A stretch of DNA of 64,000 nucleotides from Litoreibacter ascidiaceicola. Its GTDB lineage: Bacteria > Pseudomonadota > Alphaproteobacteria > Rhodobacterales > Rhodobacteraceae. The DNA lies in contig NZ_FQUV01000001.1 in assembly GCF_900129235.1 (NCBI RefSeq), positions 496,001-560,000 on the forward strand, given 5' to 3'. The number at the start of each line of letters is the position of its first letter. The first letter of the stretch is position 1. A model generated the notes under the pieces. That model did no database searches and was not told where the DNA came from. It was given only the letters and a program-made list of their open reading frames with translations. Shown one piece after another: positions 54,402 to 63,305 of this stretch. A program made the position numbers and the translations under genes.

Positions 54402-55826
54402 TCAATCAATCTTGGGCAGCAAGCTGTCCAGCGATGCTTTAGCATCCCCATAGAACATCCGCGTGTTGTCCTTGAAGAACAGCGGGTTCTCGATACCCGA
54501 ATACCCCGTACCTTGGCCGCGCTTGGACACGAACACCTGCTTGGCTTTCCAGCATTCAAGCACTGGCATGCCCGCGATAGGCGAGTTCGGATCGTCCTGC
54601 GCTGCAGGGTTCACGATGTCGTTGGAGCCGATCACGATGGCGACGTCTGTGTTGGGGAAGTCGTCATTGATCTCGTCCATCTCCATGACGATGTCGTAAG
54701 GCACCTTGGCCTCCGCCAGCAGCACGTTCATGTGACCCGGCAGACGCCCCGCAACGGGGTGAATGGCGAAGCGCACGTTCTTGCCTTTGGCACGCAACTT
54801 GCGGACCAGTTCAGCCACAGAAGACTGCGCCTGCGCCACGGCCATGCCGTAGCCCGGGATGATAATCACGCTGTCAGCTTCGTTCAAAGCCGTCGCAACA
54901 CCGTCCGCATCAATCGCAACCTGTTCGCCTTCAACCGCCATCTGCGGGCCAGCCGCGCCGCCGAAGCCACCCAAGATAACCGACACGAAGGAGCGGTTCA
55001 TCGCCTTACACATGATGTAGGACAGGATCGCACCGCTTGATCCGACCAACGCGCCAACAACGATTAGCAGATCGTTGCCCAGCGAGAAGCCGATCGCCGC
55101 CGCAGCCCAGCCGGAATAGCTGTTCAGCATCGACACGACGACAGGCATATCCGCGCCGCCGATGCCCATGATCAGGTGGTAGCCGATGAACAGCGCCGCC
55201 AAAGTCATCAAGAACAGCGGGAAGAAGCCGCCTGTGTTGAAGTACCAAACCAGACAGATCAGCGAGAGTGCCGCCGCGCCCGCGTTTAGCATATGGCCAC
55301 CCGGCAGCTTTTTCGCCGCCGAGTCCACTTTGCCCGCCAGCTTGCCATAGGCAATGACCGAGCCGGTGAAGGTCACAGCACCGATGAAGATGCCCAAGAA
55401 CAGTTCGACCCGTAGGATCGAAATCTCAACGCCGGATTTCTTGGCAATGAGCTTGGCAAAGGTGCCGAAAGTCTCTGGGTCGGCGGTCGCCACGTTCCCG
55501 ATCTGGATATGCGCAATCAAGCCCACAAACACAGCGGCCAGACCAACGAGTGAGTGCATCGCAGCCACAAGCTCTGGCATCTGCGTCATCTGAACCTTGG
55601 TCGCCAGCTGGTAGCCGATGGCCCCGCCGCCCGCGATCAGGATCAGCGACAACAGCCAATAGCCAGAGCCCGGCCCGACAATCGTCGCCGCCACGGCCAG
55701 AGCCATGCCGGCAATGCCGTACCAAACAGCGCGCTTGGCGCTTTCCTGCCCCGACAAGCCGCCAAGCGACAGAATGAAAAGAACTGCGGCAACTACGTAA
55801 GCCGCGGTGGTAAATCCGAATTCCAT
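54402..55826 (-). CDS. pntB: NAD(P) transhydrogenase subunit beta
   Basis: 474 residues. About nine membrane helices (residues 1-270) form the proton channel. A C-terminal NADP(H)-binding domain III follows, with [28 protein letters not shown] and the loop [39 protein letters not shown] near the end is typical. With PntA it reduces NADP+ by NADH using the proton gradient. It lies 15 bases after pntA. Confidence 0.96.
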   Translation of the reverse strand: MEFGFTTAAYVVAAVLFILSLGGLSGQESAKRAVWYGIAGMALAVAATIVGPGSGYWLLSLILIAGGGAIGYQLATKVQMTQMPELVAAMHSLVGLAAVFVGLIAHIQIGNVATADPETFGTFAKLIAKKSGVEISILRVELFLGIFIGAVTFTGSVIAYGKLAGKVDSAAKKLPGGHMLNAGAAALSLICLVWYFNTGGFFPLFLMTLAALFIGYHLIMGIGGADMPVVVSMLNSYSGWAAAAIGFSLGNDLLIVVGALVGSSGAILSYIMCKAMNRSFVSVILGGFGGAAGPQMAVEGEQVAIDADGVATALNEADSVIIIPGYGMAVAQAQSSVAELVRKLRAKGKNVRFAIHPVAGRLPGHMNVLLAEAKVPYDIVMEMDEINDDFPNTDVAIVIGSNDIVNPAAQDDPNSPIAGMPVLECWKAKQVFVSKRGQGTGYSGIENPLFFKDNTRMFYGDAKASLDSLLPKID

Positions 55827-55841
55827 GATCTCTACCCCTAC

Positions 55842-57416
55842 TTACGATTTCTGGAACATGGCGAGCATGCGCCGTGTCACGAGGAAGCCGCCGAATATGT
55901 TGATGCCGGTCATAAAGACCGCCAGCGCGGCCAGCAGGATCACAAGGAACGACCCTGATCCGATCTGCATCAGCGCGCCCAAAATGATGATCGACGATAT
56001 TGCATTGGTCACGGCCATCAGCGGTGTGTGCAGCGAATGCGCCACCCCCCAGATCACTTGGAAACCGACGAAGACTGCCAACACGAAGACAATGAAGTGC
56101 TGCATAAAGCTGGCAGGGGCGACAAGGCCGACCCCGAGCAACAGCACCGCACCGACCGCAAGCAAGGTGACTTGCGTCTTGGTTTGCTGCTTGAACTCGG
56201 CGACCTCTTTGGCGGCCTTTTCTTCATGCGTCAGCTCAGGGACCTTCGCCTTCTTCGGCGCTGCTGCAATCGCCGCGATCTTTGGTGGTGGTGGCGGGAA
56301 GGTGATCTCGTTGTCGAAGGTCACGGTCGCGCCACGGATCACGTCGTCTTCCATGTTGTGATTGATCACGCCGTCTTTTTCCGGCGTAAGATCGAACAGC
56401 ATGTGTCTGATATTGTTGGAATAAAGCGTCGATGCCTGCGCACCCATCCGCGACGGGAAGTCAGTGTAGCCGATAATGGTCACACCATTGTCGGTGACAA
56501 TCTTCTCGTCCATGACCGTCAGCTTACAGTTACCACCCTTTTCAGCGGCAAGGTCCACGATGACAGAGCCGGGCTTCATCGCCGCGACCATATCTTCGGT
56601 CCATAGCTCTGGCGCTTCGCGGTTCGGGATCAGCGCGGTTGTGATCACGATGTCGATCTCGGGGGCCAGTTCGCGGAACTTGGCGAGCTGCGCTTCGCGG
56701 AACTCTGGCGAGGACACCGAGGCGTAGCCGCCGGAGGCGGAGCCATCGGCCTGCTCTTCTTCAAAGTCGAGGAACACGAACTCTGCGCCCATCGATTCAA
56801 CCTGCTCGGCCACTTCCGGCCGCACGTCGAAGGCGTAGGTGATCGCCCCAAGTGAAGTTGCGGTGCCGATGGCGGCAAGGCCAGCCACACCAGCGCCCAC
56901 AACCAGAACCTTGGCGGGTGGCACTTTACCAGCAGCAGTCACCTGCCCAGTAAAGAAGCGGCCAAAGTTGTTGCCCGCCTCGATAACAGCGCGGTAACCG
57001 GCGATGTTTGCCATGGAGGACAATGCGTCCATTTTCTGAGCGCGCGAGATACGCGGCACCATTTCCATGGCGATGACCCGTGCGCCAGCCTTCTTGGCGG
57101 CTTCCATGCCAGCCTCGTTGGCGGCAGGGTTGAAGAACGATATCAGGGTTTGCCCTTCGCGAAGCCGCTTGCTCTCGGTCGCATCAGGCTGGCGCACTTT
57201 GACGACGACGTCGGCGGCCTTCCACAATGCGGCGGCGGTTTTCACGACTTCGACGCCCGCATCTTTGTAGGCTTTGTCGGAAAAGCCTGCCATTGCGCCA
57301 GCGCCAGTTTCGATCACGCAAGTGTGGCCAAGTTTCTGGATTTGCAACGCAGACTCGGGCGTCATGGCGACACGCGCCTCGCCCTCGAAAGTTTCTTTCG
57401 GTGCCCCGATTTTCAT
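55842..57416 (-). CDS. pntA: NAD(P) transhydrogenase subunit alpha
   Basis: 524 residues, the fused form as in E. coli. It has an NAD(H)-binding domain I related to alanine dehydrogenase (MKIGAPKETFEGEARVAMTPES, then LVVGAGVAGLAAIGTATSLGA) and four C-terminal membrane helices of domain II after residue about 390. The mobile loop with RMGAQAST is present. ATG 57416 is the family start; upstream the frame is open 12 codons through the palindromic motif. Confidence 0.96.
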   Translation of the reverse strand: MKIGAPKETFEGEARVAMTPESALQIQKLGHTCVIETGAGAMAGFSDKAYKDAGVEVVKTAAALWKAADVVVKVRQPDATESKRLREGQTLISFFNPAANEAGMEAAKKAGARVIAMEMVPRISRAQKMDALSSMANIAGYRAVIEAGNNFGRFFTGQVTAAGKVPPAKVLVVGAGVAGLAAIGTATSLGAITYAFDVRPEVAEQVESMGAEFVFLDFEEEQADGSASGGYASVSSPEFREAQLAKFRELAPEIDIVITTALIPNREAPELWTEDMVAAMKPGSVIVDLAAEKGGNCKLTVMDEKIVTDNGVTIIGYTDFPSRMGAQASTLYSNNIRHMLFDLTPEKDGVINHNMEDDVIRGATVTFDNEITFPPPPPKIAAIAAAPKKAKVPELTHEEKAAKEVAEFKQQTKTQVTLLAVGAVLLLGVGLVAPASFMQHFIVFVLAVFVGFQVIWGVAHSLHTPLMAVTNAISSIIILGALMQIGSGSFLVILLAALAVFMTGINIFGGFLVTRRMLAMFQKS

Positions 57417-57434
57417 AGAGGGTCCCCCATCGTC

Positions 57435-57448
57435 TAAGTGAATTTCAC
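57435..57448. promoter_or_regulatory. Shared palindromic motif upstream of pntA
   Basis: TAAGTGAATTTCAC, the same 14 bases as before the DUF3422 gene, here 19 bases upstream of the pntA start. The core GTGAATTTCAC is a palindrome with a single central base. A regulator binding here would overlap the untranslated leader. Confidence 0.35.
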
Positions 57449-57609
57449 GCACAGATGAGCGTCAATATCGTCGCTTCAGGTGATTCACAAGGCGATCACG
57501 CGGTATGCGAAAGTATACTGCGTCGACCTTACGTCATAACGCAAGAATATGTCTCTCTAGACGCGCCCCTCTGGCACGTTAGGGTATCAGCCAAAGGTAG
57601 GGGAAACGC

Positions 57610-58362
57610 ATGGAACTTTCAGGCAAACACGCATTGGTCACAGGCGGTGGCACGGGAATCGGCTTGGCGATTGCACAGGCTTTGGCAGCCGCAGGGGCGC
57701 AAGTTACAATTTCCGGCCGTCGCATGGAGGTTTTACAAGACGTCGCAATTGACGGGCTACACCCGCTGGTGATGGACGTCACAGAACCGGAGCAGGTGGT
57801 CGCAGGCGTAGAAGATGCCGTGGCAGCCCGAGGTCCGGTCCAGATATGCGTACCCAACGCAGGCATCGCGGAAGGGCGCAGCATTACTAAGATGGATCTC
57901 GATTTCTGGCGTCGCACCATGGCGACCAACCTTGATGGCGCAATGCTGACCATTCAGGCCTGCCTGCCTTCGATGCTTACAACCGATTGGGGGAGGGTCA
58001 TTGCAGTGTCGTCGATTGCCGGTGTTCGCGGTTTGCGTGGCGCGCCCGCATATTCCGCATCGAAGCACGGGTTGATCGGCCTGATCCGTGGCCTGAGCGA
58101 GGATTATATGGGTGGCCCCTATACCTTCAACGCGCTGTGCCCCGGATATGTCGACACCGAAATCGTCACCCGCAACACCGCCGAGATTGCCAAACGGGCG
58201 GGCCTCAGCGAAGAGGACGCGCTTGGCACTATGGTCCGCTCCAACCGCCACAAGCGGCTGATCAAAGCGGACGAGATCGGGGCTGCGGCGCTTTGGCTTT
58301 GTGGCGCGGGATCAGGCTCGGTCAACGGGCAGACAATCGAAATCGCAGGCGGACAGGTTTAA
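57610..58362 (+). CDS. Short-chain dehydrogenase/reductase preceding kynureninase
   Basis: 250 residues. A classical SDR with the cofactor loop TGGGTGIG (about residue 11), the NAG motif in CVPNAGIAEG, and the catalytic Ser-Tyr-Lys in VSSIAGVRGLRGAPAYSASKHG. The arginine-rich GRRMEV after strand 2 suggests NADP(H). Its stop is 10 bases before kynU, so it probably acts in the same tryptophan/kynurenine branch; the exact substrate is unknown. A weak AGGGG ribosome site precedes the ATG. Confidence 0.87.
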   Translation: MELSGKHALVTGGGTGIGLAIAQALAAAGAQVTISGRRMEVLQDVAIDGLHPLVMDVTEPEQVVAGVEDAVAARGPVQICVPNAGIAEGRSITKMDLDFWRRTMATNLDGAMLTIQACLPSMLTTDWGRVIAVSSIAGVRGLRGAPAYSASKHGLIGLIRGLSEDYMGGPYTFNALCPGYVDTEIVTRNTAEIAKRAGLSEEDALGTMVRSNRHKRLIKADEIGAAALWLCGAGSGSVNGQTIEIAGGQV

Positions 58363-58372
58363 GGACACGACA

Positions 58373-59566
58373 ATGGATATCTTCAAGAAAACACGCGCGA
58401 TGTTTCACCTGCCCGAGGGCATGACTTATCTGGATGGCAACTCGCTCGGCCCGCTGCCCTACGCGGCGCAGGATCGTGTCGATGCTATGATGCGCGACCA
58501 ATGGGGCGAGATGCTGATCACCGGCTGGAACAAGGCGGGCTGGATGGAACAACCGTCGCGCGTGGGCGACCGTTTGGGCAAGTTGATCGGCGCGGAAACG
58601 GGCCATGTGGTGCTGGGCGACACCTTGTCGATCAAGGTCTACCAAGCGCTGGCTTCCGCGCTGGAGCTGAAACCCGACCGCAAGGTGATCCTGTCTGATA
58701 GCGGCAATTTCCCGTCGGATTTGTATATGGCCGAAGGGCTGATCCGGATGCTGGACCGTGGCTTGGAGTTGCGGGTCGTCGCACCGGAAGACGTTGAGGC
58801 ATCTCTCGGCGACGACATCGCGGTGATGATGCTCACGCAGGTCGATTACCGCTCTGGCCGGATGCACGATATGAACCGCCTCACCGAATTGGCCCATAAG
58901 GCTGGGGCGATTGCCGTTTGGGATTTGGCGCATTCGGCAGGTGCTGTCCCGGTGGACCTTGCGGCGGCGAACGTCGATTTTGCGGTTGGATGCACTTACA
59001 AATACCTCAACTCCGGCCCCGGCGGCCCCGCCTTCATCTACGTGGCCCCGCGCCATGCAGAGGTCGTGAACCCCGCCCTGTCCGGCTGGCTAGGCCACGC
59101 ATCCCCCTTCGCGTTTGACTTGAACTACAAGCCGGGTGCGGGGATCGAGCGGATGCGCGTCGGCACCCCACCCGTGATCCAGATCGCCGCGTTGGAAGCC
59201 GCCCTCGACATCTGGGAGATGGTCGACATGGCAGACGTACGCGCCCGCGCTGTCGAGCTGTCGGAACTGTTCATCAACGAGGTCGAGACCCGCTGCCCCG
59301 AGCTGACGCTCGCCTCCCCACGCGACGCCGCGCAGCGTGGTAGTCAGGTATCCTTCGCACATGAAGAGGGCTACGCGATCATGCAGGCGCTGATCGCCCA
59401 CGGAGTTATCGGAGACTTCCGCGCGCCGGATATTTTGCGGTTTGGCATCACCCCGCTGTACGTGGGCGAGGACGATATCCTGCGCGCCGCGACCACCCTG
59501 CAAGAGATCATGGAGGGACAACTTTGGGACCGCGACGCTTACAGAATTCGCTCCCGTGTGACCTGA
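58373..59566 (+). CDS. kynU: Kynureninase
   Basis: 397 residues. A PLP aspartate-aminotransferase-fold hydrolase converting kynurenine to anthranilate and alanine. The PLP lysine lies in VGCTYKYLNSGPGGPAFIYV (about residue 212). The substrate-binding YLDGNSLGPLP is near the N-terminus, WDLAHSAGAVPVDLAAANVDFA is the PLP-Asp segment, and GTPPVIQIAALEAAL follows. ATG 58373 (MDIFKKTRAMF) is chosen; the frame is open upstream inside the SDR gene. Anthranilate probably feeds a downstream degradation route outside the window. Confidence 0.95.
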   Translation: MDIFKKTRAMFHLPEGMTYLDGNSLGPLPYAAQDRVDAMMRDQWGEMLITGWNKAGWMEQPSRVGDRLGKLIGAETGHVVLGDTLSIKVYQALASALELKPDRKVILSDSGNFPSDLYMAEGLIRMLDRGLELRVVAPEDVEASLGDDIAVMMLTQVDYRSGRMHDMNRLTELAHKAGAIAVWDLAHSAGAVPVDLAAANVDFAVGCTYKYLNSGPGGPAFIYVAPRHAEVVNPALSGWLGHASPFAFDLNYKPGAGIERMRVGTPPVIQIAALEAALDIWEMVDMADVRARAVELSELFINEVETRCPELTLASPRDAAQRGSQVSFAHEEGYAIMQALIAHGVIGDFRAPDILRFGITPLYVGEDDILRAATTLQEIMEGQLWDRDAYRIRSRVT

Positions 59567-60033
59567 TTCTGCGCCCGTTCGCAAAAGGCGACGGGGCGGC
59601 CAGCTTCGACGTGTTTATCGACGCCGTGCGTAACGGAACCAAAGAGCATTACACGGCAGAGCAACGGGCCGCTTGGGCCCCTGTCGATATTATGCCTGCA
59701 ACGTGGGAAGACCGGCACCTCGCGACCACGGCATTTGTTGCGGAAAGCGAGCGGCAACTGGAAGGCTTCATGACCCTGACAGCGGAAGGGGTGATCGATA
59801 TGGCCTTTGTCCGTCCTAGCGCGATGGGCACCGGAATTGCGGTGCAGCTTTACGAGAAAATAGAAGCGGCTGCGCACGCGTCGGGTATGACACGCCTCAG
59901 CACACAGGCAAGCCATCTGGCCCGACCGTTTTTCTTGCGCCGCGGATGGAACCTTTTGGCCGCTCAAACTGTTCAGAAACGCGGGCAAACTCTTGAGAAC
60001 TTCCGCATGGAAAAGCATCTCGGCTCCTCGTAA
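59524..60033 (+). CDS. GNAT-family N-acetyltransferase
   Basis: 169 residues from a TTG start at 59524, supported by GGAGG 6-8 bases upstream and the lack of any in-frame ATG before residue 56. It overlaps kynU by 43 bases. GNAT features: the N-terminal LRPFAKGDGAASFDVF, the strand-turn region AVQLYEKIEAAAHASGMTRLSTQAS and the C-terminal FFLRRGWNLLAAQTVQKRGQ. The acetyl-CoA loop (PSAMGTGIAVQL) is a variant of RxxGxG. The acceptor is unknown. Confidence 0.82.
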   Translation: MGPRRLQNSLPCDLILRPFAKGDGAASFDVFIDAVRNGTKEHYTAEQRAAWAPVDIMPATWEDRHLATTAFVAESERQLEGFMTLTAEGVIDMAFVRPSAMGTGIAVQLYEKIEAAAHASGMTRLSTQASHLARPFFLRRGWNLLAAQTVQKRGQTLENFRMEKHLGSS

Positions 60034-60062
60034 AGAGTGGTGAACAGTAAAGGCGTATTCTG

Positions 60063-60884
60063 ATGACCCCGAAGTCGAGAAAAGAACGAGACAAGGAAGA
60101 CCGCTCGATCGAGAGTGCCAAGAGCCTAGGCGCGAAGCTGATCTTCGAGGTTATACGGCGCGAGGGTGACGAAGAGCTGGAACGGCCGATCCGTTCGCTC
60201 ATCTGGTCCGGCGTTGCGGCGGGCATCATGATCAGCCTGTCCGTGCTGGGCGAAGCGATTTTCCGCACCTACCTTCCAGACACGCCTTGGCGTCCCTTAC
60301 TTGAAAACCTTGGCTACTCGCTTGGTTTTCTGGTGGTGATCCTTGGCGGAATGCAGCTTTTTACCGAGAACACGATCACCACGGTGCTGCCGCTGATGTC
60401 GCGGCCCGGGCTGCGGATGCTTGGCCGCGTTGCGCGTCTGTGGACAGTTGTTCTGATCGCCAATGTCGCCGGGGCCTTTGCCATCGCCATTCTATATGCG
60501 CATACGCCCGCCCTGCCATCGGAGCTGATGCCCGCCATGATGGAGCTGTCCCATCACGCAACAGGCATGCCCGCCGGCCAAAGCTTCTTCCGAGCCATTC
60601 CGGCTGGTGTGATCGTCGCCGCGATTGTCTGGATGCTGCCCAATTCCGAAGGGTTCGGCTTTTGGGTGATTTTAACATTCACATGGCTCATCGCTGCCGG
60701 AGATTTCACCCATGTGGTCGCCGGATCGGTCGAAATGGCGCTGCTCATGGTGACAGGCCAGCTTGCGCTTTGGCCTGCGCTATCGGGGTTCTTCATCCCT
60801 GTGCTGGCGGGCAATGTCGTCGGTGGCACCGTCATCTTCGCGCTGATCACCTATGGCCAGGTCCGCCACGAGCTTAAGCACTGA
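60063..60884 (+). CDS. Formate/nitrite transporter family protein (YfdC-like)
   Basis: 273 residues. About 45 polar N-terminal residues precede six membrane helices in the FNT fold. The pattern LFTENTITTVLPLM and the later GDFTHVVAGSVEMAL contain the conserved channel segments (Thr-Glu-Asn and Asp/His positions). The N-terminal tail rich in Lys, Arg and Glu is typical of YfdC-type members, whose substrate is uncertain. It lies 29 bases after the GNAT gene. Its end is 7 bases from the convergent DUF1801 gene. Confidence 0.85.
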   Translation: MTPKSRKERDKEDRSIESAKSLGAKLIFEVIRREGDEELERPIRSLIWSGVAAGIMISLSVLGEAIFRTYLPDTPWRPLLENLGYSLGFLVVILGGMQLFTENTITTVLPLMSRPGLRMLGRVARLWTVVLIANVAGAFAIAILYAHTPALPSELMPAMMELSHHATGMPAGQSFFRAIPAGVIVAAIVWMLPNSEGFGFWVILTFTWLIAAGDFTHVVAGSVEMALLMVTGQLALWPALSGFFIPVLAGNVVGGTVIFALITYGQVRHELKH

Positions 60885-60891
60885 AGCGATT

Positions 60892-61290
60892 CTACCGCCG
60901 TTTGCGGCTGTGATAGGTGAGGGCCGCGTGGATGATGTGGTCAAGCATCTGCGTATCCCCGCCAAGGATCAAACCGCGCTTGCCTGACAGTTCCGGCACG
61001 TCACCAAAGATCGCGCGGGCGTCCTCGATGATCGTCGTGCTACACGGCACCATCACCGCCGCTCGACCGCCGATCTGGCCCAATCGTATCGTGGTTCCGG
61101 TCTTGGGGCGTTCGGTCAGATAGGCAGGTTCCCCCCATTTCAGGGTTTCGGTGAGCGGCCCGACATCCGCCAAACCCGCCGCTGCCTCAAAAATGCGCTG
61201 GCGGGCAGATCGCAAAATCGCTGCAATATCCGACGGTAACGCACCAAAAGCTGTCACAATCTCGATAGGGGTATCATCTTTTGCACTCAT
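60892..61290 (-). CDS. DUF1801-domain protein
   Basis: 132 residues. The DUF1801 (YdhG-like) fold is visible: AILRSARQRIFEAAAGL, then LTETLKWGEPAYLTE, and RAAVMVPCSTTIIEDARAIFGD. The conserved KWGxPxY core is intact. The protein is cytoplasmic and its function unknown. The start lies in a divergent gap of 125 bases before the antiporter gene. Confidence 0.85.
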   Translation of the reverse strand: MSAKDDTPIEIVTAFGALPSDIAAILRSARQRIFEAAAGLADVGPLTETLKWGEPAYLTERPKTGTTIRLGQIGGRAAVMVPCSTTIIEDARAIFGDVPELSGKRGLILGGDTQMLDHIIHAALTYHSRKRR

Positions 61291-61345
61291 CTGTGCCTCC
61301 AGCTTGTATGGAGGTGATACTAGCCCATACCCGTGTTACAAATCT

Positions 61346-61354
61346 TGCTATAAT
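61346..61354 (+). promoter_or_regulatory. Extended -10 promoter of the antiporter gene
   Basis: TGC-TATAAT is a perfect extended -10 element. No good -35 lies at the normal distance, which an extended -10 can tolerate. Transcription would start near 61361, leaving a leader of about 55 bases. Confidence 0.55.
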
Positions 61355-61415
61355 CCGCGTGGACCCTCCCCGATAAATAGCGTTTGCTGGATGCTGCGCG
61401 ACATAAGGTAAATAT

Positions 61416-63296
61416 ATGGACTCCTTCCTCTTTGCATCGACACTCTATCTGCTCGCCGCTTGCGTAGCGGTACCCTTGGCCGTGCGTCTGGGTTTGGGGT
61501 CGGTGTTGGGCTATCTGACAGCGGGCATCATGATCGCCCCGCTGGAAGGGTTGGTCGGGTCGGAGACACAAAACCTCCAGCACTTTGCCGAGTTCGGCGT
61601 GGTCATGATGCTGTTTATTATCGGGCTGGAGCTGGAGCCACGCGCCCTTTGGGACATGCGCCACAGACTGATCGGGCTGGGCGGCTTACAGGTTAGCTTG
61701 ACTACGGGGCTGATCCTTGCCGCCGCAATGGCATTGGGTGTCCCGTGGCACGGAGCCACCGCAATCGGCCTGATTTTTGCGTTATCTTCGACCGCTATCG
61801 TGCTGCAAACACTCAATGAAAAGTCGTTGATGGGAACGAATGGCGGGCGGTCCGCCTTCTCGGTCCTGCTCACGCAGGATATCGCCGTCATCCCGATGCT
61901 GGCGCTGGTCCCATTGCTGGTCTGGCCGGGGCTGAGCAATCGCGCGGCCGCAACCGACGCCCATCAGGACACCGATCACGGGGCCGCCAGTGATGTGATG
62001 CATATGCTGGAAGGCTTGCCCGGCTGGGGCGTCACCCTGATCACCTTGGCCGCAATTGTCCTGATCATTGTCGGCGGTCACTACATGACAAGGCCGATAT
62101 TCCGCTACATCCACCGCGCAAGGCTGCGCGAGATGTATACCGCCGTTTCCCTGCTCTTCGTTGTCGGGGTGGCCGCCTTGATGGTTCTGGTGGGTCTTTC
62201 GCCCGCCCTTGGGGCTTTTCTTGCCGGGGTGGTGCTGGCCAACAGCGAATTCCGCCACGAGCTGGCCGCGGATATCGAGCCGTTCAAGGGCCTGCTGCTG
62301 GGCTTGTTCTTCATCACCGTTGGCGCAGGGATCAATTTCGAAACACTCCTGAGCGCGCCTTTTGTAATCCTTGGGCTGACCCTTGGCATGATGGCGATCA
62401 AGGCAAGCGTCCTGTTTGTGCTGGCCATCCTGTTCAAGATCAAAGGCCGCGACCGGATGCTGTTCACCCTTGGGCTGGCGCAGGCGGGTGAATTCGGCTT
62501 CGTGCTGACCAGCTTCACCGTGCAGCAAAACGTGCTTCCAACAGAAATGTCGGAAACCCTGCTTTTGGTCATTGCCCTGTCAATGCTGCTGACGCCGTTG
62601 CTGTTCATCGCCTATGACAAGCTACAGCACCGCTTTCTGGAGCAAAGCGAGTCCGTGCCCCATGACGATATCGACGACCAACAGCCGATTATCATCGCCG
62701 GGATTGGCCGCTTCGGGCAGGTGGTGAACCGGTTGCTGCAAAGCTCCGGCTTTCAAACCACGGTTCTGGACCACGACCTGCCGCTGATACAGTTGATGCG
62801 GCGGTTTGGCTTCAAAGGCTACTTCGGCGACCCGACACGCCCTGAAATGCTGCACGCTGCCGGACTGGCCGAAGCCAAGGTCTTGGTGGTGGCATTGGAC
62901 GACCCGAAAGCCGCCGTCAAAATCGTGGCCTTTGCCCGCAAGGAGCGCCCCGATCTGATCATCATCGCCCGCGCCCGTGACCGCGTACACGTGTTCGAGC
63001 TGTATAAAGCCGGCGCGGACAAGATCGTGCGCGAGATGTTCGACAGCTCGCTTCGTGCCGGTCGCTACGTGCTGGAAGGCATGGGCCTGACCGAGCATGA
63101 CGCCCACGAGCAGGAGGTCGCCTTCTTCCGCATGGACCGTCACGCCATGTCGGACCTCGCCGATCTGTGGGACCCGAATATCCCCGTCAGCGAAAACGAA
63201 GCCTATCTGGAACGCGCCAAAGCGTTGAACCGCGATCTGGAGGTCGAGCTGCTCGCGAAACTAACCAAGCCGCAAGCGGTCGACGCCGCAGAGTAA
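61416..63296 (+). CDS. Monovalent cation:proton antiporter-2, Kef type
   Basis: 626 residues. About twelve membrane helices of the CPA2 exchanger family occupy residues 1-400 (GYLTAGIMIAP, IIGLELEPRALW, and FALSSTAIVLQTLNEKS with the conserved Ser-Thr). A cytosolic RCK/TrkA-N domain follows, starting IIIAGIGRFGQVVNRLLQ, which binds NAD(H) or nucleotides and gates transport. Kef proteins release K+ in exchange for H+ during electrophile stress. The ancillary KefF/KefG gene is not adjacent. Confidence 0.93.
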   Translation: MDSFLFASTLYLLAACVAVPLAVRLGLGSVLGYLTAGIMIAPLEGLVGSETQNLQHFAEFGVVMMLFIIGLELEPRALWDMRHRLIGLGGLQVSLTTGLILAAAMALGVPWHGATAIGLIFALSSTAIVLQTLNEKSLMGTNGGRSAFSVLLTQDIAVIPMLALVPLLVWPGLSNRAAATDAHQDTDHGAASDVMHMLEGLPGWGVTLITLAAIVLIIVGGHYMTRPIFRYIHRARLREMYTAVSLLFVVGVAALMVLVGLSPALGAFLAGVVLANSEFRHELAADIEPFKGLLLGLFFITVGAGINFETLLSAPFVILGLTLGMMAIKASVLFVLAILFKIKGRDRMLFTLGLAQAGEFGFVLTSFTVQQNVLPTEMSETLLLVIALSMLLTPLLFIAYDKLQHRFLEQSESVPHDDIDDQQPIIIAGIGRFGQVVNRLLQSSGFQTTVLDHDLPLIQLMRRFGFKGYFGDPTRPEMLHAAGLAEAKVLVVALDDPKAAVKIVAFARKERPDLIIIARARDRVHVFELYKAGADKIVREMFDSSLRAGRYVLEGMGLTEHDAHEQEVAFFRMDRHAMSDLADLWDPNIPVSENEAYLERAKALNRDLEVELLAKLTKPQAVDAAE

Positions 63297-63305
63297 GCAA
63301 AATAA

